This document shows positions 9,101 to 18,160 of a stretch of DNA of 64,000 nucleotides, in pieces (the stretch's first letter is position 1; each line of letters opens with the position of its first letter). Below the pieces are notes generated by a model, which saw only the letters and a list, made by a program, of their open reading frames with translations, made no database searches and was not told the origin of the DNA. Source of the stretch: Actinomycetes bacterium (GTDB lineage Bacteria > Actinomycetota > Actinomycetes > Propionibacteriales > Nocardioidaceae); the NCBI GenBank assembly GCA_023417775.1, contig JAEZEJ010000076.1, forward strand, positions 4,431-68,430. The letters are read 5' to 3'. The position numbers and the translations under genes are program-made.

Positions 9101-9983
9101 GACGGACCGTCCTTCCCATGAGACCCTGTGGTCGGAAGGCGAGCATGACCACCAGCAGCACGAAGCCGACCGCCGGGCGATAGCTCACCGCGAGCTGTCC
9201 GGCACCGTCGACGACGAAGCTCCAATCGATCCGCAGCACCAGCGATTCGGCGAGCGCGAGCGCATAGGACGCGATGATCGCCCCGGCGACGGAGCCCAGC
9301 CCACCGACGATGGCGGCGGCGAACACCGGCAGCAGCAGATTGAAGCCGAGCTCGATACCGACCGACGACTGGATCGCCAGGAGGATCCCCGACGCCGCCG
9401 CCAGGCCGACCGAGATCGCCCATACCGCGTCGATGACGCGCTTGCGGTTGATGCCCGAGACATCGGCCAGCTCGGGATTGGCCGCGACCGCGCGAACCGA
9501 GCGGCCCAGCGAGGTGAATCGCAGGACGAGCAGGAGCGCCACGAGCAGCACCACGGTGATCGCGATGAGCCGTAGCTGGTTCGGTGTGGCGGTGGTGCCG
9601 AACAGATCGACCCCGCGTTCCAGCGGAACGGGAAGGGTCTTCGGCCGGGAGCCGAACACCAGCTGCAGCAGTGCCTTCACCACGATCGCCAAGGCCAGGG
9701 AGCCGATGAGGGCGATCATCGGGCCCGAGCTGAGCAGTCGGCGAAAGAGCACCCGGTACAGCAGCACGGCCAGTAGCGCCACGACGGCGGCCCCGAGGAC
9801 GGAGCTGAGCACGAGGCCCAGCCCCGCCCCGGTGAGGAGCACGACGGTGTAGCCACCGATCGTGGCGAACTCGACGTGCGCCACATTCGCGAACTGGAGT
9901 GTCCCCTGGACCATGGTCAGGCCCACCGCCAGCAGCGCGATGATGCTGCCGCGTGATGCCACGTCAATGAGTAGATCGGCCAT
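9093..9983 (-). CDS. livH: branched-chain-type amino acid ABC permease LivH
   Basis: This 296-aa permease has about eight hydrophobic helices. LivH landmarks include GLTMVQGTLQFANVAHVEFATIGGY at the N-terminus, the cytoplasmic loop VRAVAANPELADVSGIN that contacts the ATPase, and AAIVGGLGSVAGAIIASY. It lies 33 nt after livK in the same operon and pairs with LivM. Confidence 0.92.
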   Translation of the reverse strand: MADLLIDVASRGSIIALLAVGLTMVQGTLQFANVAHVEFATIGGYTVVLLTGAGLGLVLSSVLGAAVVALLAVLLYRVLFRRLLSSGPMIALIGSLALAIVVKALLQLVFGSRPKTLPVPLERGVDLFGTTATPNQLRLIAITVVLLVALLLVLRFTSLGRSVRAVAANPELADVSGINRKRVIDAVWAISVGLAAASGILLAIQSSVGIELGFNLLLPVFAAAIVGGLGSVAGAIIASYALALAESLVLRIDWSFVVDGAGQLAVSYRPAVGFVLLVVMLAFRPQGLMGRTVRRG

Positions 9984-10016
9984 CGTCGTTCCTCTGTGTC
10001 GGCGAAGGGACCGTCC

Positions 10017-11189
10017 TCACTGAGGAACGATCGCCCCGTCCTCGATGACCCCGACCATGTAGTCCTGCTGAGAGCGCTGGCCGTCGGCATCGAACTCGAT
10101 CGGACCGGTGACGCCCTCGTAACCCTGCGAGATCTCCATCAGCGCATCCGCGATGGCCTGCGGGTCCTCCGAGCCGGCCGTGTTGATCGCCTCAGCCAGC
10201 ATCTTGACGGCGTCGTACGCATAACCGTTGAACGAGGAGCTGAAGGACTCACCGAAGATGGACTCATACTGGTCCGCGTAGTCGTCGTGGCCAGCCTCGG
10301 AGGTCAACACGTCCATGCCCTCGTGGCCCTCGACGGCGGTCGGATCGGAGTCCGCCGTCGTCATCGACAGGTAGATGGCGAAGATGCTCGAGTCGGTCAT
10401 CCCGGCCTCGAACATCTCCCGGTTGATCACGGCACCGTCCTGGCTGTACATCGTCACGACGTACGCGTCCGGGGCCGAATCCTCCAGCCGGCTGAGCTCC
10501 TGGCGGTAATCGGCCTGCCCCTCGTTGAAGATCACGGTGTCATTGACCGTGCCGCCGAGCTCCTCGAAGGAGTCGCCGACGGCCTCGGAGACACCGGTCC
10601 CGTAGGCATTGTTCGGGGCGAGGATCGAGATGGAGCGGTGCCCCTCCTCGTACAGGTGCTCGGCGGTGAAGACACCGGCCTTCAGCTCGTCGCCGATCAC
10701 CGAGAACTGCAGATCGCCGGTATTTCGCACGTCGGCCGATGAGCTGCCGGGGTTGACGCCGACCACGCCCTGCTCGGCCAGGAACTGCTGCATCGGAATC
10801 GTGTTGCCCGAGGAGTACTCGCCGATCACGGCCGGAACCTTGTCGACATTGACGAGCTTCTGGGCGGCCTGGATCGCGGCATCCGCGCGGCCCTCGGAGT
10901 CCTCGGAGGCGACCACGAGCTTCTTGCCGAGCACCCCGGCTCCTGCGTTGATCTCCGCGACGGCCAGCTCGATGCCGCGCTGCTGATCCTGGCCGATGCT
11001 CGCGCTGTTGCCGGTCAGCGGCAACACGGCACCGAGTGTGATCTCGCCCTCCAGACTGGAGTTCGCCTCCGGCAGCTCGGCGGTCGGCTCGGCGCTGTCA
11101 CTGTCGTCCGATCCACAGGCCGACAAGGACGCCGCTAACAGCAAGGGGGCCAAGAGCCCGATGGCCCGGCCTTTGTGACGACGGTTCAT
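10017..11189 (-). CDS. Liv-type substrate-binding lipoprotein
   Basis: This 390-aa extracytoplasmic receptor feeds LivHM. A basic N-terminus and hydrophobic signal end in the lipobox LSAC (Cys about residue 25), followed by an acidic Ser-rich linker. Mature Peripla_BP_6 features are EITLGAVLPLTGNSASIG, ELAVAEINAG, VPAVIGEYSSGNT and NAYGTGV. The conserved QG start of mature BCAA binders is not strict, so ligand preference cannot be read. It is the first transport gene after the enzyme genes, with a 52-nt gap to the SDR and an AGGAGAA ribosome site. Confidence 0.92.
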   Translation of the reverse strand: MNRRHKGRAIGLLAPLLLAASLSACGSDDSDSAEPTAELPEANSSLEGEITLGAVLPLTGNSASIGQDQQRGIELAVAEINAGAGVLGKKLVVASEDSEGRADAAIQAAQKLVNVDKVPAVIGEYSSGNTIPMQQFLAEQGVVGVNPGSSSADVRNTGDLQFSVIGDELKAGVFTAEHLYEEGHRSISILAPNNAYGTGVSEAVGDSFEELGGTVNDTVIFNEGQADYRQELSRLEDSAPDAYVVTMYSQDGAVINREMFEAGMTDSSIFAIYLSMTTADSDPTAVEGHEGMDVLTSEAGHDDYADQYESIFGESFSSSFNGYAYDAVKMLAEAINTAGSEDPQAIADALMEISQGYEGVTGPIEFDADGQRSQQDYMVGVIEDGAIVPQ

Positions 11190-11241
11190 TTTCTTCTCCT
11201 TTGTGGGAAACCGGGGGGTGGAGTTCTCAGGGGCGGTGAGG

Positions 11242-12000
11242 TCATGAGGGGCAGTCGCCGTTGACGGTGAAGCCGCCGTCGACGGTGATCGTCTGCCCGG
11301 TCACATAGGAGGCCGCGTCCGAGGCCAGGAAGACGGTGACCTCGGCGATCTCGTCGGGGGTGGCGAGACGTCTCATCGGGATGCGGGAGACGAGCGCTTC
11401 CTCGTCGAGATGACCGGAGGCGAACCCGGTCTGGACCATGTCGGTCCGGGTCCATCCCGGGGCGATGGAGTTGACGCGAACGCCGCGTTCGGCCCATTCG
11501 AGCGCGAGGGTCCGCGTCATCCCCGATAGCCCCGCCTTGGCGGTGGTGTACGAGGCACGACCGGAGATGCCGACGACGGCACCCACCGAGCTGACGTTGA
11601 CGATCGACCCGCGGCCGGCGACGAGCATTCCGCGCGCGACGGCGCGAGAACACCAGAAGACACCGTTCAGGTCGGTGTCGATGACCCGGCGCCAGTCGTC
11701 ATCGGAGTAACTCTCGGCGTCGCCCCGCACGATGACGCCTGCGCAGTTGATCAGGATCCCGATCGTGCCGATCTCGGCGGCGATACCGGCGACCGTGTCC
11801 TCGACGGAGTCGGGATCGGCGACGTCCAGCCGACGGGAGTGGGCCCGATGGCCGTCGGCGGCAAGACGTGCGGTCTCGGCCTCGAGGGCCTGATCGTCCC
11901 GGCCGGCCAGGACGACCTCATAGCCGTCGCCGGCCAGCCGGCGGCTGATGGCCTGACCGATGCCCTTGGCACCACCGGTGACGAGGGCGACGCCGCTCAT
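11242..12000 (-). CDS. short-chain dehydrogenase/reductase (SDR)
   Basis: This 252-aa classical SDR starts at ATG 12000, overlapping the upstream stop (ATGA). It has the cofactor loop TGGAKGIGQAI, the NCAG motif in LINCAGVI, catalytic Ser in NVSSVGAVVG and YTTAK (YxxxK), and a C-terminal VDGGFTVNG. It could oxidise a hydroxyacyl intermediate downstream of the 2-oxoacid dehydrogenase, or reduce a keto acid. Its substrate is unknown; the context alone links it to amino-acid catabolism. Confidence 0.88.
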   Translation of the reverse strand: MSGVALVTGGAKGIGQAISRRLAGDGYEVVLAGRDDQALEAETARLAADGHRAHSRRLDVADPDSVEDTVAGIAAEIGTIGILINCAGVIVRGDAESYSDDDWRRVIDTDLNGVFWCSRAVARGMLVAGRGSIVNVSSVGAVVGISGRASYTTAKAGLSGMTRTLALEWAERGVRVNSIAPGWTRTDMVQTGFASGHLDEEALVSRIPMRRLATPDEIAEVTVFLASDAASYVTGQTITVDGGFTVNGDCPS

Positions 12001-13265
12001 CGTCCCCTCCTCCGGGTGCGCACCGTGAACGGCGTCATCTCCAGCTCCGTCTGGCGGCCGGCCATGGAGTCGGCCAGCAGCCGGCTGGAACCGCAGGCCA
12101 TGGTCCACCCCATGTGACCGTGCCCGGTGTTGTAGTAGAGATTCCGCTGGCGCAGAGCGCGACCGACGATGGGAGGTCCATCCGGTGTCATCGGACGCAT
12201 GCAGGAACGGACCCGGGCCTGATCCCAGTCCGCCGCCTCGCCGAAGAGCTCCTTGGCCGTGGCGAAGATGTTGTCGAAGTCGCTGGGCGCGTGGTTCCGG
12301 TTGTAGCCCTCGAACTGAGCCGTTGACGAGATGCGGAGACTGTCGCCGAAGCGGGACCACGCCACGAGCGTCTTCTCATCGACCCCGCCCAGCGTGGGCG
12401 CCGCGGCGTCATCGAGCACGTCGGCGGTGATGGAGAACCCCTTGGCCGGGTAGACGGGGATGTCCTGGCCGGCGGTGCGCGACAGCAAGGCGCTCTGGAT
12501 ACCGGTGGCGACCACGAATTGGCTCCCCGCGTAGTCACCCTGGTTCGTCTCCACCGCGGTGATGGCATCGCCGTGCTGGATGAGCCGCTGCGCCGAGACC
12601 CCGTATTCGAAGCGCACACCCAGCTTCTCGGCGCTGACCCGGGCGAGCTCGGCGGTGAACTTCTCGGAGTTTCCGGTCCCGTCGTTCACCCCGTGGATGG
12701 CGCCCTCGACGACCCGAGCGGTCTTCTCGAAGGCCGGGTCGAGGTCGACCAGGTCCTCCGGACTCAGCCGGCGGATCGGCTGGCCATGCTCCTCCAGCAG
12801 GCTCATCTTCTGCAGGCCCAGCTCGAGTTCGTGAGCATCGCGGTAGAGGTAGACGCAGCCCTTCTTGACCACGTCGTAGTGCAGGTCCAGCTCATCGGCG
12901 AGTCGATACATCTCGGCCTGGCTGTACTGCGCGAGACCGAGCTTGACGACCGTGTTCTCACGAGCGCGGCGCGTCGTGCATTCCCTCATGAACTGCATGC
13001 CCCACCACAGGAATCGCGGATCGAGGCTGAGCTTGACCCGGATCGCGGTCGCCTCCCCCATCAGCGATCTGACCAGCATCCTGGGTGCCTGGGGCGAGGC
13101 CCAGGCGAAGGAGTGGCTGGGGGCGATCAGCCCGGCGTTGCCACCCGTGGCATCCGTCCCGAGCCGATCCGCCTGCTCCAGCACGGTGACGTCATGGCCG
13201 TCCAGGGCCAGGTAATAGGCGGTGGTGACGCCGACCACGCCACCGCCGACAACGATCGTCTTCAT
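11997..13265 (-). CDS. DadA-like FAD-dependent D-amino acid dehydrogenase
   Basis: This 422-aa DAO-family flavoenzyme has the N-terminal dinucleotide fold VVGGGVVGVTTAYYLALDGHDVTVLE, a GGNAGLIAPSHSFAWASP stretch typical of DadA, VVATGIQSALL, and the C-terminal FAD segment RPMTPDGPPIVG followed by NTGHGHMGWTMACGS. Family enzymes oxidise D-amino acids to imino acids and pass electrons to the respiratory chain. It is flanked by ridA and coupled to the SDR by a 4-nt overlap. With a racemase and RidA in the same operon, D-amino-acid oxidation is a reasonable reading; a glycine or sarcosine oxidase-like role is an alternative. Confidence 0.85.
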   Translation of the reverse strand: MKTIVVGGGVVGVTTAYYLALDGHDVTVLEQADRLGTDATGGNAGLIAPSHSFAWASPQAPRMLVRSLMGEATAIRVKLSLDPRFLWWGMQFMRECTTRRARENTVVKLGLAQYSQAEMYRLADELDLHYDVVKKGCVYLYRDAHELELGLQKMSLLEEHGQPIRRLSPEDLVDLDPAFEKTARVVEGAIHGVNDGTGNSEKFTAELARVSAEKLGVRFEYGVSAQRLIQHGDAITAVETNQGDYAGSQFVVATGIQSALLSRTAGQDIPVYPAKGFSITADVLDDAAAPTLGGVDEKTLVAWSRFGDSLRISSTAQFEGYNRNHAPSDFDNIFATAKELFGEAADWDQARVRSCMRPMTPDGPPIVGRALRQRNLYYNTGHGHMGWTMACGSSRLLADSMAGRQTELEMTPFTVRTRRRGR

Positions 13266-13278
13266 CGTCGTCCCGCCG

Positions 13279-13668
13279 TCAAGCTCGGTGGACGGCGATC
13301 GACTGGACCTCCACGACGAGGCCGTCGATGAGCAGACCGGCGACCATCGTCGCGCGCGCCGGGAGATGCTCGCCGAACACCTCCGCCCAGGCCTTGTTGA
13401 AGCCCGGCAGGTGATCGAGGCTGGGAACGTAGACGCTCGCCGTCACGATGTCGTTCAGGGTCCCGCCGACCTCGGCGAGCACACGAGCCACTCGATCGAG
13501 CGTCACCTTCGTCTGCTCATAGGCATCGCCGGGTGCCACGACGTTGTTGTCATCGTCCAGCGCCACCTGTCCGGCCACGAAGACCAGTCCCTGGGCGACG
13601 GTCGCCTGCGAGTAGGGGAAGAGCGCGGGTCCGAAGAGGTTCGGGTCGACGGTCTGAATCTCGGTCAT
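13279..13668 (-). CDS. RidA/YjgF family reactive imine deaminase
   Basis: This 129-aa protein is of standard RidA length. It hydrolyses reactive 2-imino/enamino acids to 2-oxo acids and ammonia. Motifs are SQATVAQGLVFVAGQVALD, QTKVTLDRVARVLAEVGGTL, the carboxylate-binding Arg in LPARATM, and a C-terminal VEVQSIAV. It lies immediately upstream of the DadA-like oxidase, which would make its substrate. Confidence 0.9.
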   Translation of the reverse strand: MTEIQTVDPNLFGPALFPYSQATVAQGLVFVAGQVALDDDNNVVAPGDAYEQTKVTLDRVARVLAEVGGTLNDIVTASVYVPSLDHLPGFNKAWAEVFGEHLPARATMVAGLLIDGLVVEVQSIAVHRA

Positions 13669-13690
13669 GAGTGTGTTTCCTTTTCCTTGT

Positions 13691-13711
13691 GGATCCGGTG
13701 ATGCCGGATCC
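13691..13711 (-). promoter_or_regulatory. intra-operon hairpin before ridA
   Basis: GGATCCGG and CCGGATCC pair perfectly around the loop TGATG in the 70-nt gap between the racemase and ridA, with no T-run. It may be an mRNA processing or stability element, or a weak attenuator. Confidence 0.4.
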
Positions 13712-13738
13712 GACGGATGTGGTGGGTCAGGTCACGCG

Positions 13739-14491
13739 TCAGTAGACGCCGGTGTAGGTGCGCGGGATGACGGCGTGATGCACGTAGTCGATGAAGGACG
13801 CCCAGTCATAGACCGGGAGCCCCGTGGCGGCGTGGATCGCAGCGGAGTACGCCGGAAGATCCGAGCATTCGGTGAGGATCAGGCCGATCTGCGAAGACTG
13901 CTTCTGCAGTGCGATCGCCCCTTCGACCACCTCGGTGGCGAAGCGCGCCGGCTGCATCTCCCCCACCTCGTCCAGGATCACCTCACGGAAGTGCGGGAAG
14001 TCCTCCATGCCCTGGACGACGAGCTGCCCGGTGTCGTGGACGCCGACGGCATCCAGGAGCTCGGGGGTGAGCGCCGCGGAGTTGGCGGTCAGGATGCCGA
14101 TCTTGCGTCGAGGACCGATCATCCGCTGGAGCAACGTGAGCTGCAGGAGGCTCGACAAGAAGACCGGGACCTCCACCGCGTTCGCCACGGTCTGCTGGAA
14201 CACCGCCATGAACCCGCAGTTCGAGGTGATCGCCCGGGCTCCCTCGGCCTCCAGCCGACGTGCCGCGTCGATCATCAGGTCGGCGTACCTGGCACCGTTG
14301 CCACGCAGGATGTCCGCTCCGATGAGACCGTCGACCTGCAGATAGCGCATCGGGAAGTCGAAGGTCTCGGCGTGGTTGAGGTCGCCGGGGACGAACGGGA
14401 TGTTCCATTGTGCGCACAACATGCCGATCGGATAGCCGTTGGCGACGGCGCCCGGACGTGCCCGGAGACGCTCAGGGACGATCGTGGTCAT
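13739..14491 (-). CDS. Asp/Glu/hydantoin racemase superfamily protein
   Basis: This 250-aa protein has the two-cysteine racemase layout: TSNCGFM in the middle and LTECSDLPAYS near the C-terminus, the expected acid/base Cys pair. Other parts, such as KIGILTANSAALTPELL and PVYDWASFIDYVHHAV, fit the aspartate/glutamate racemase fold. Family members include Asp and Glu racemases, hydantoin and allantoin racemases, and maleate isomerases, so the substrate is open. It overlaps the E3 start by 4 nt, which suggests stereochemical interconversion feeding the DadA-like enzyme. Confidence 0.75.
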   Translation of the reverse strand: MTTIVPERLRARPGAVANGYPIGMLCAQWNIPFVPGDLNHAETFDFPMRYLQVDGLIGADILRGNGARYADLMIDAARRLEAEGARAITSNCGFMAVFQQTVANAVEVPVFLSSLLQLTLLQRMIGPRRKIGILTANSAALTPELLDAVGVHDTGQLVVQGMEDFPHFREVILDEVGEMQPARFATEVVEGAIALQKQSSQIGLILTECSDLPAYSAAIHAATGLPVYDWASFIDYVHHAVIPRTYTGVY

Positions 14492-15933
14492 CGTGCTCCT
14501 CCTCGATCCCTGCCGCGGGCGGCAGGGACATGGATGGGACGGCCGAGCCCGACGTGGGCCACCTCGGCATGCATCTCGCTCAGCGTCGGGTGGGCATGGA
14601 TCGTGCCGGCGATGTCCTCGAGATGCGCCGCCATCTCGATCGCGAGCACCGCTTCGGCGATCAACTCGCTGGCGTGGTCGCCGACGATCGTCGCTCCGAT
14701 GAGGATGCCGGTCTCGTCATCGATGACATATTCGATGAACCCCGAGTCGGCGCCCATCGTCCGAGCACGGCCCGAGGCGGCGAACGGGAAGACCGCGGCG
14801 CTGGCGGTGTAGCCCGCTGCGGCCGCCGACTCGGTCGTCAGCCCCGCCTGCGCGACCTCCGGATCGCTGAAGACGACGGCCGGGATGACCGCGGGAGCAA
14901 ACTCTGCGCGATCTCCCGAGAGCACCGCGACGGCGACCTGCGCCTCGGCGCTGGCCTTGTGGGCGAGCGCCGGTCCCGGCACGATGTCACCGATGGCGGC
15001 GACCCGTTCAGTGATCAGCAGGTCCGCCCCGACGGTCAACCGTCCATCCGGACCCGGGTCGACGCCGAGGGCCGCGAGTCCAAGGTCATCGGTGTTGGGC
15101 GTCCGGCCGACCGCCACGACCACGAGGTCGACGTGCAGCTCCCGACGTCCCTCGGGCCCCTGCACCCGGAGCACGGCACCGTCGTCCTCGAGGGCCGTCG
15201 TGCGAGTGAGTACCTCCACACCGGACTTCTCGAGCCGCGCCGCGACCGCGTCGCTCGCCGCCCGGCTCATCTCCGGCAGGACCGAGTCCCGCGCCTCGAT
15301 GATCGTCACGTTCGAGCCGAGCTTCGCCAGCGCTGTGCCGAGTTCCAACCCGATATAGCCACCACCGATGATCGCGACGGCAGCGGGCAGTTCGGCGAGC
15401 GCGAGAACCTCGGTCGACGAGACGACCCGGATGCCGTCGAAGGGCAGCGGTCCGAGCTCCACCGGCCGCGAACCGGTGGCGATGACGCAGGAGGCGAAAC
15501 GCAGATGTGTCGGAGGACGCTCGGGGTCCGTCACGAGGGCACCCTGGTCGGGTCGGGTGAAGCGGAACCAGCCGCGGCGCACATCGACGCCCTCACGAGC
15601 GAGCAGACTGCGGACTCCCGAGCTGAGGCCGTCGACCACGTCGTTCTTCCAGCTCTGGAACCTCGCCAGGTCGACCTGCCCGTCCGCCACGACCGGCACA
15701 CCGCGCTCCGCCCAGGCGGCCGCGCGATCGGTGTGAGCGGCGATCTCGATCAGCGCCTTCGAGGGGATGCACCCCACTCGTACGCAGGCCCCGCCGAGGC
15801 CGTCATCGCCCAGCGCATCGACGAGCACGACCTTGCGTCCGCGCTGAGCAGCCGCGAGCGCGGCGACATAACCACCGGGGCCTCCCCCGATGACGAGCAG
15901 ATCGACGCCTTCGGGCATCTCTCCAACGACCAT
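14488..15933 (-). CDS. lpdA: dihydrolipoyl dehydrogenase (E3)
   Basis: This 481-aa flavoprotein reoxidises dihydrolipoamide of the adjacent E2 with NAD+. The FAD motif is VIGGGPGGYVAALAAAQ, the redox disulfide is ACVRVGCIPSK, the NAD motif is IIGGGYIGLELG, AIGDIVPGPALAHKA follows, and the C-terminal active-site pair is HAHPTLSE. It is encoded with its own E1 and E2, making a dedicated complex rather than the central-metabolism E3. Confidence 0.94.
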   Translation of the reverse strand: MVVGEMPEGVDLLVIGGGPGGYVAALAAAQRGRKVVLVDALGDDGLGGACVRVGCIPSKALIEIAAHTDRAAAWAERGVPVVADGQVDLARFQSWKNDVVDGLSSGVRSLLAREGVDVRRGWFRFTRPDQGALVTDPERPPTHLRFASCVIATGSRPVELGPLPFDGIRVVSSTEVLALAELPAAVAIIGGGYIGLELGTALAKLGSNVTIIEARDSVLPEMSRAASDAVAARLEKSGVEVLTRTTALEDDGAVLRVQGPEGRRELHVDLVVVAVGRTPNTDDLGLAALGVDPGPDGRLTVGADLLITERVAAIGDIVPGPALAHKASAEAQVAVAVLSGDRAEFAPAVIPAVVFSDPEVAQAGLTTESAAAAGYTASAAVFPFAASGRARTMGADSGFIEYVIDDETGILIGATIVGDHASELIAEAVLAIEMAAHLEDIAGTIHAHPTLSEMHAEVAHVGLGRPIHVPAARGRDRGGAR

Positions 15934-15945
15934 GTTCGTGTTCTC

Positions 15946-17178
15946 CTAGGACAGCAGCAGCAGCGGTTGGGCGACGGCCTCGGCCAGCGCGGCGACGAAC
16001 TCGGCCAGATGGGCGCCGTCGTTGATCCGGTGGTCGGTGGCCACCACGATCGGCAGGACCGGACGGACGGCCGGCTCACCGCCGACGACGATGACCTTCT
16101 CGGTGATGCGCCCGAATCCGGCGATGCCCACCTCGGGCGGGCGGATGACCGGATTGCCCATCCAGGTCCCGAAGGAGCCGAAGTTGGTGACCGTGAAGGA
16201 ACCGCCGGTCAGCTCCTCGGGCGTGGCCGTACGGGAGCGCGCCCGTTCAGCCAGGTAGTCGATCTGGCGAGTGAGGTCGCTCAGCCGGAGCAGGTCGGCG
16301 TCGCGGATGACCGGCACGATCAGACCGTCCTCGGTCGCGGTCGCCATGCCGAGCTGGACCCCCGCGTGCCGGGTCAGCGTCTCCGTCGCCGCATCGAAGG
16401 TGGCGTTCATCGAGGGCTGACGTTCCAGCGCGCGCACGACGGCCTTGAGGAGCAGCGGCAGCACCGACAGCCGAAGGCCCTGGGCCTCGAAGGAGGGCTG
16501 CAGCGCGGAGCGGGCCGCCAGCAGATTCGTCGCGTCCACCTCACGGAACTCCGTGACGTGGGGGATCGTCAGCGCCTCGGTCATGGAGCGGGCGATCGAG
16601 CGGCGCAGACCTCGCAGCTCGATCATCTCGTCGCCTCGCTCGCGATGTGCCGGAGCCGGTGAGACGGACCTCGGTTCAGTCGCCGGAGTGCTGTCCTGTG
16701 CTGTCGGAGCGGTCTGAAGATCTGACTCGAGGATCCGCCCGTGCGGTCCCGTTCCGATCACGCTGGCGAGGTCGATGCCCTGCCGCGCGGCCATCCGCCG
16801 GGTCCGCGGGCTGGCCAGCGGCCGCCGCCCGTGAGCTTCGGGTCCCTCAGTCGCGGGCTGGCCGGTGGCGACCGCCTCGTCGATCTCCGCCGAGAGGATC
16901 GATGAGGATGCCGTGGGATCGGCGCCGGTGTCGGCGGCATCGCCGATGACGGCCAGCAGCTCTCCGACCACGGCGATGTCGCCGGCCGGGACCCCCTTCG
17001 CGAGGAGGATTCCCGAGCAGGGCGCCGGGATCTCCACGACCGACTTGTCGGTCTCCACCTCGCACAGATCAGCGTCCGCCTCGACGACATCGCCGACATC
17101 GACGAACCATTGGAGGACCTCCGCCTCAGCGATCCCCTCGCCGACATCGGGCATCGTGAACTCGACCCGCTCGCTCAT
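15946..17178 (-). CDS. 2-oxoacid dehydrogenase acyltransferase E2 (branched-chain type)
   Basis: This 410-aa E2 transfers the acyl group from lipoamide to CoA. It has one N-terminal lipoyl domain with EVETDKSVVEIPAP (lipoyl Lys about residue 45), a flexible linker, a peripheral-subunit-binding domain (SPRTRRMAARQGIDLASVIGTGPHGRI), and the catalytic domain ending in ATDHRINDGAHLAEF with the HxxxDG centre. One lipoyl domain and the neighbouring separate E1a/E1b point to a branched-chain or acetoin-type complex. The start ATG 17178 overlaps the E1b stop. Confidence 0.92.
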   Translation of the reverse strand: MSERVEFTMPDVGEGIAEAEVLQWFVDVGDVVEADADLCEVETDKSVVEIPAPCSGILLAKGVPAGDIAVVGELLAVIGDAADTGADPTASSSILSAEIDEAVATGQPATEGPEAHGRRPLASPRTRRMAARQGIDLASVIGTGPHGRILESDLQTAPTAQDSTPATEPRSVSPAPAHRERGDEMIELRGLRRSIARSMTEALTIPHVTEFREVDATNLLAARSALQPSFEAQGLRLSVLPLLLKAVVRALERQPSMNATFDAATETLTRHAGVQLGMATATEDGLIVPVIRDADLLRLSDLTRQIDYLAERARSRTATPEELTGGSFTVTNFGSFGTWMGNPVIRPPEVGIAGFGRITEKVIVVGGEPAVRPVLPIVVATDHRINDGAHLAEFVAALAEAVAQPLLLLS

Positions 17179-18158
17179 GGGGCCACCTCCATCAGGGCAC
17201 GGACCTCGTGCACCACGCGTTCGACGCTCGGCACGTAGAGGTCCTCGATCCCGGCGAGCGGATACGGCGTGTCCGGCGCGGAGATCCGGTGCACCGGAGC
17301 GATCAGCTCGTAGAAGCACTCGCGTGACACGGTGGCCGCGACCTCGCCGCCGAAACCGCCGGTGAGCGGCGCCTCGTGCAGCACGACGGCACGTCCTGTC
17401 GCCCCGACCGCCTCGACGATCCCTTCGACATCGAGCGGTACGAGCGACCGCAGATCGAGCACCTGCGCGTCGATGCCCTGGCCGGCGAGAGTGTCCGCCG
17501 CCGCTGCGGCGAGCTGCACCGCGGCGGACCAGGCGATGATCGTGACGTCCGTGCCCTCGCGGGCTATCCGGGAGGCGCCGATCGGCAGGCTGTACCGCTC
17601 GTCGGGTACCTCGTCGCGCTGCAACCGGTATCCCTTCAACGGCTCGAGGTAGAGGACCGGGTCATCGGTGTCGAGGGCCGCGTTCAGGAGCCCCTTGGCA
17701 TCGTGGGCCGTCGATGGGGCCACCACTTTGAGGCCGGGGCTGTGCGCGTAGAGCGCCTCGAAGGCATCCGAATGGAGTTCCGGTGTCCGCACCCCGCCCC
17801 CGAACGGCGCCCGGATCACCAACGGGACGGAGTGCCGGCCGGCCGAGCGATACCTCAGCCGGGCCACCTGCTGGCCGATCTGATGGAATGCCTGATGCCC
17901 GAAGCCGAGGAACTGGATCTCGATGACGGGGCGCAGGCCGGCCATCGCCAGCCCGAGCCCGGCGCCGACGATGACGCCTTCGGCGAGCGGCATGTCGACG
18001 ACGCGGTCCTCGCCGAACCGGGCCTGCAGTCCCTCGGTGGCCCGGAAGACCCCGCCCAGCCTGCCGACGTCCTCTCCGATGACCATCACGCGCTCATCGC
18101 GTGCCAGCTCCTCGGCGAGCGTCTCTCGGATGCTCTCGATCATGGTCTTGACGGCCAC
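17175..18158 (-). CDS. 2-oxoacid dehydrogenase E1 component, beta subunit
   Basis: This ~327-aa transketolase-like subunit has MIESIRETLAEELARDERVMVIGEDVG, the TPP-contact stretch MPLAEGVIVGAGLGLAM, PVIEIQFLGF, and C-terminal VVLHEAPLTGGFGGEVAA. GTG 18158 was preferred because GGGAG lies 7 nt upstream; GTG 18164 (overlapping the E1a stop) and GTG 18182 are in-frame alternatives that would add 2 or 8 residues. It forms the alpha2-beta2 heterotetramer with the preceding gene. Confidence 0.92.
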   Translation of the reverse strand: MAVKTMIESIRETLAEELARDERVMVIGEDVGRLGGVFRATEGLQARFGEDRVVDMPLAEGVIVGAGLGLAMAGLRPVIEIQFLGFGHQAFHQIGQQVARLRYRSAGRHSVPLVIRAPFGGGVRTPELHSDAFEALYAHSPGLKVVAPSTAHDAKGLLNAALDTDDPVLYLEPLKGYRLQRDEVPDERYSLPIGASRIAREGTDVTIIAWSAAVQLAAAAADTLAGQGIDAQVLDLRSLVPLDVEGIVEAVGATGRAVVLHEAPLTGGFGGEVAATVSRECFYELIAPVHRISAPDTPYPLAGIEDLYVPSVERVVHEVRALMEVAP

Positions 18159-18160
18159 CG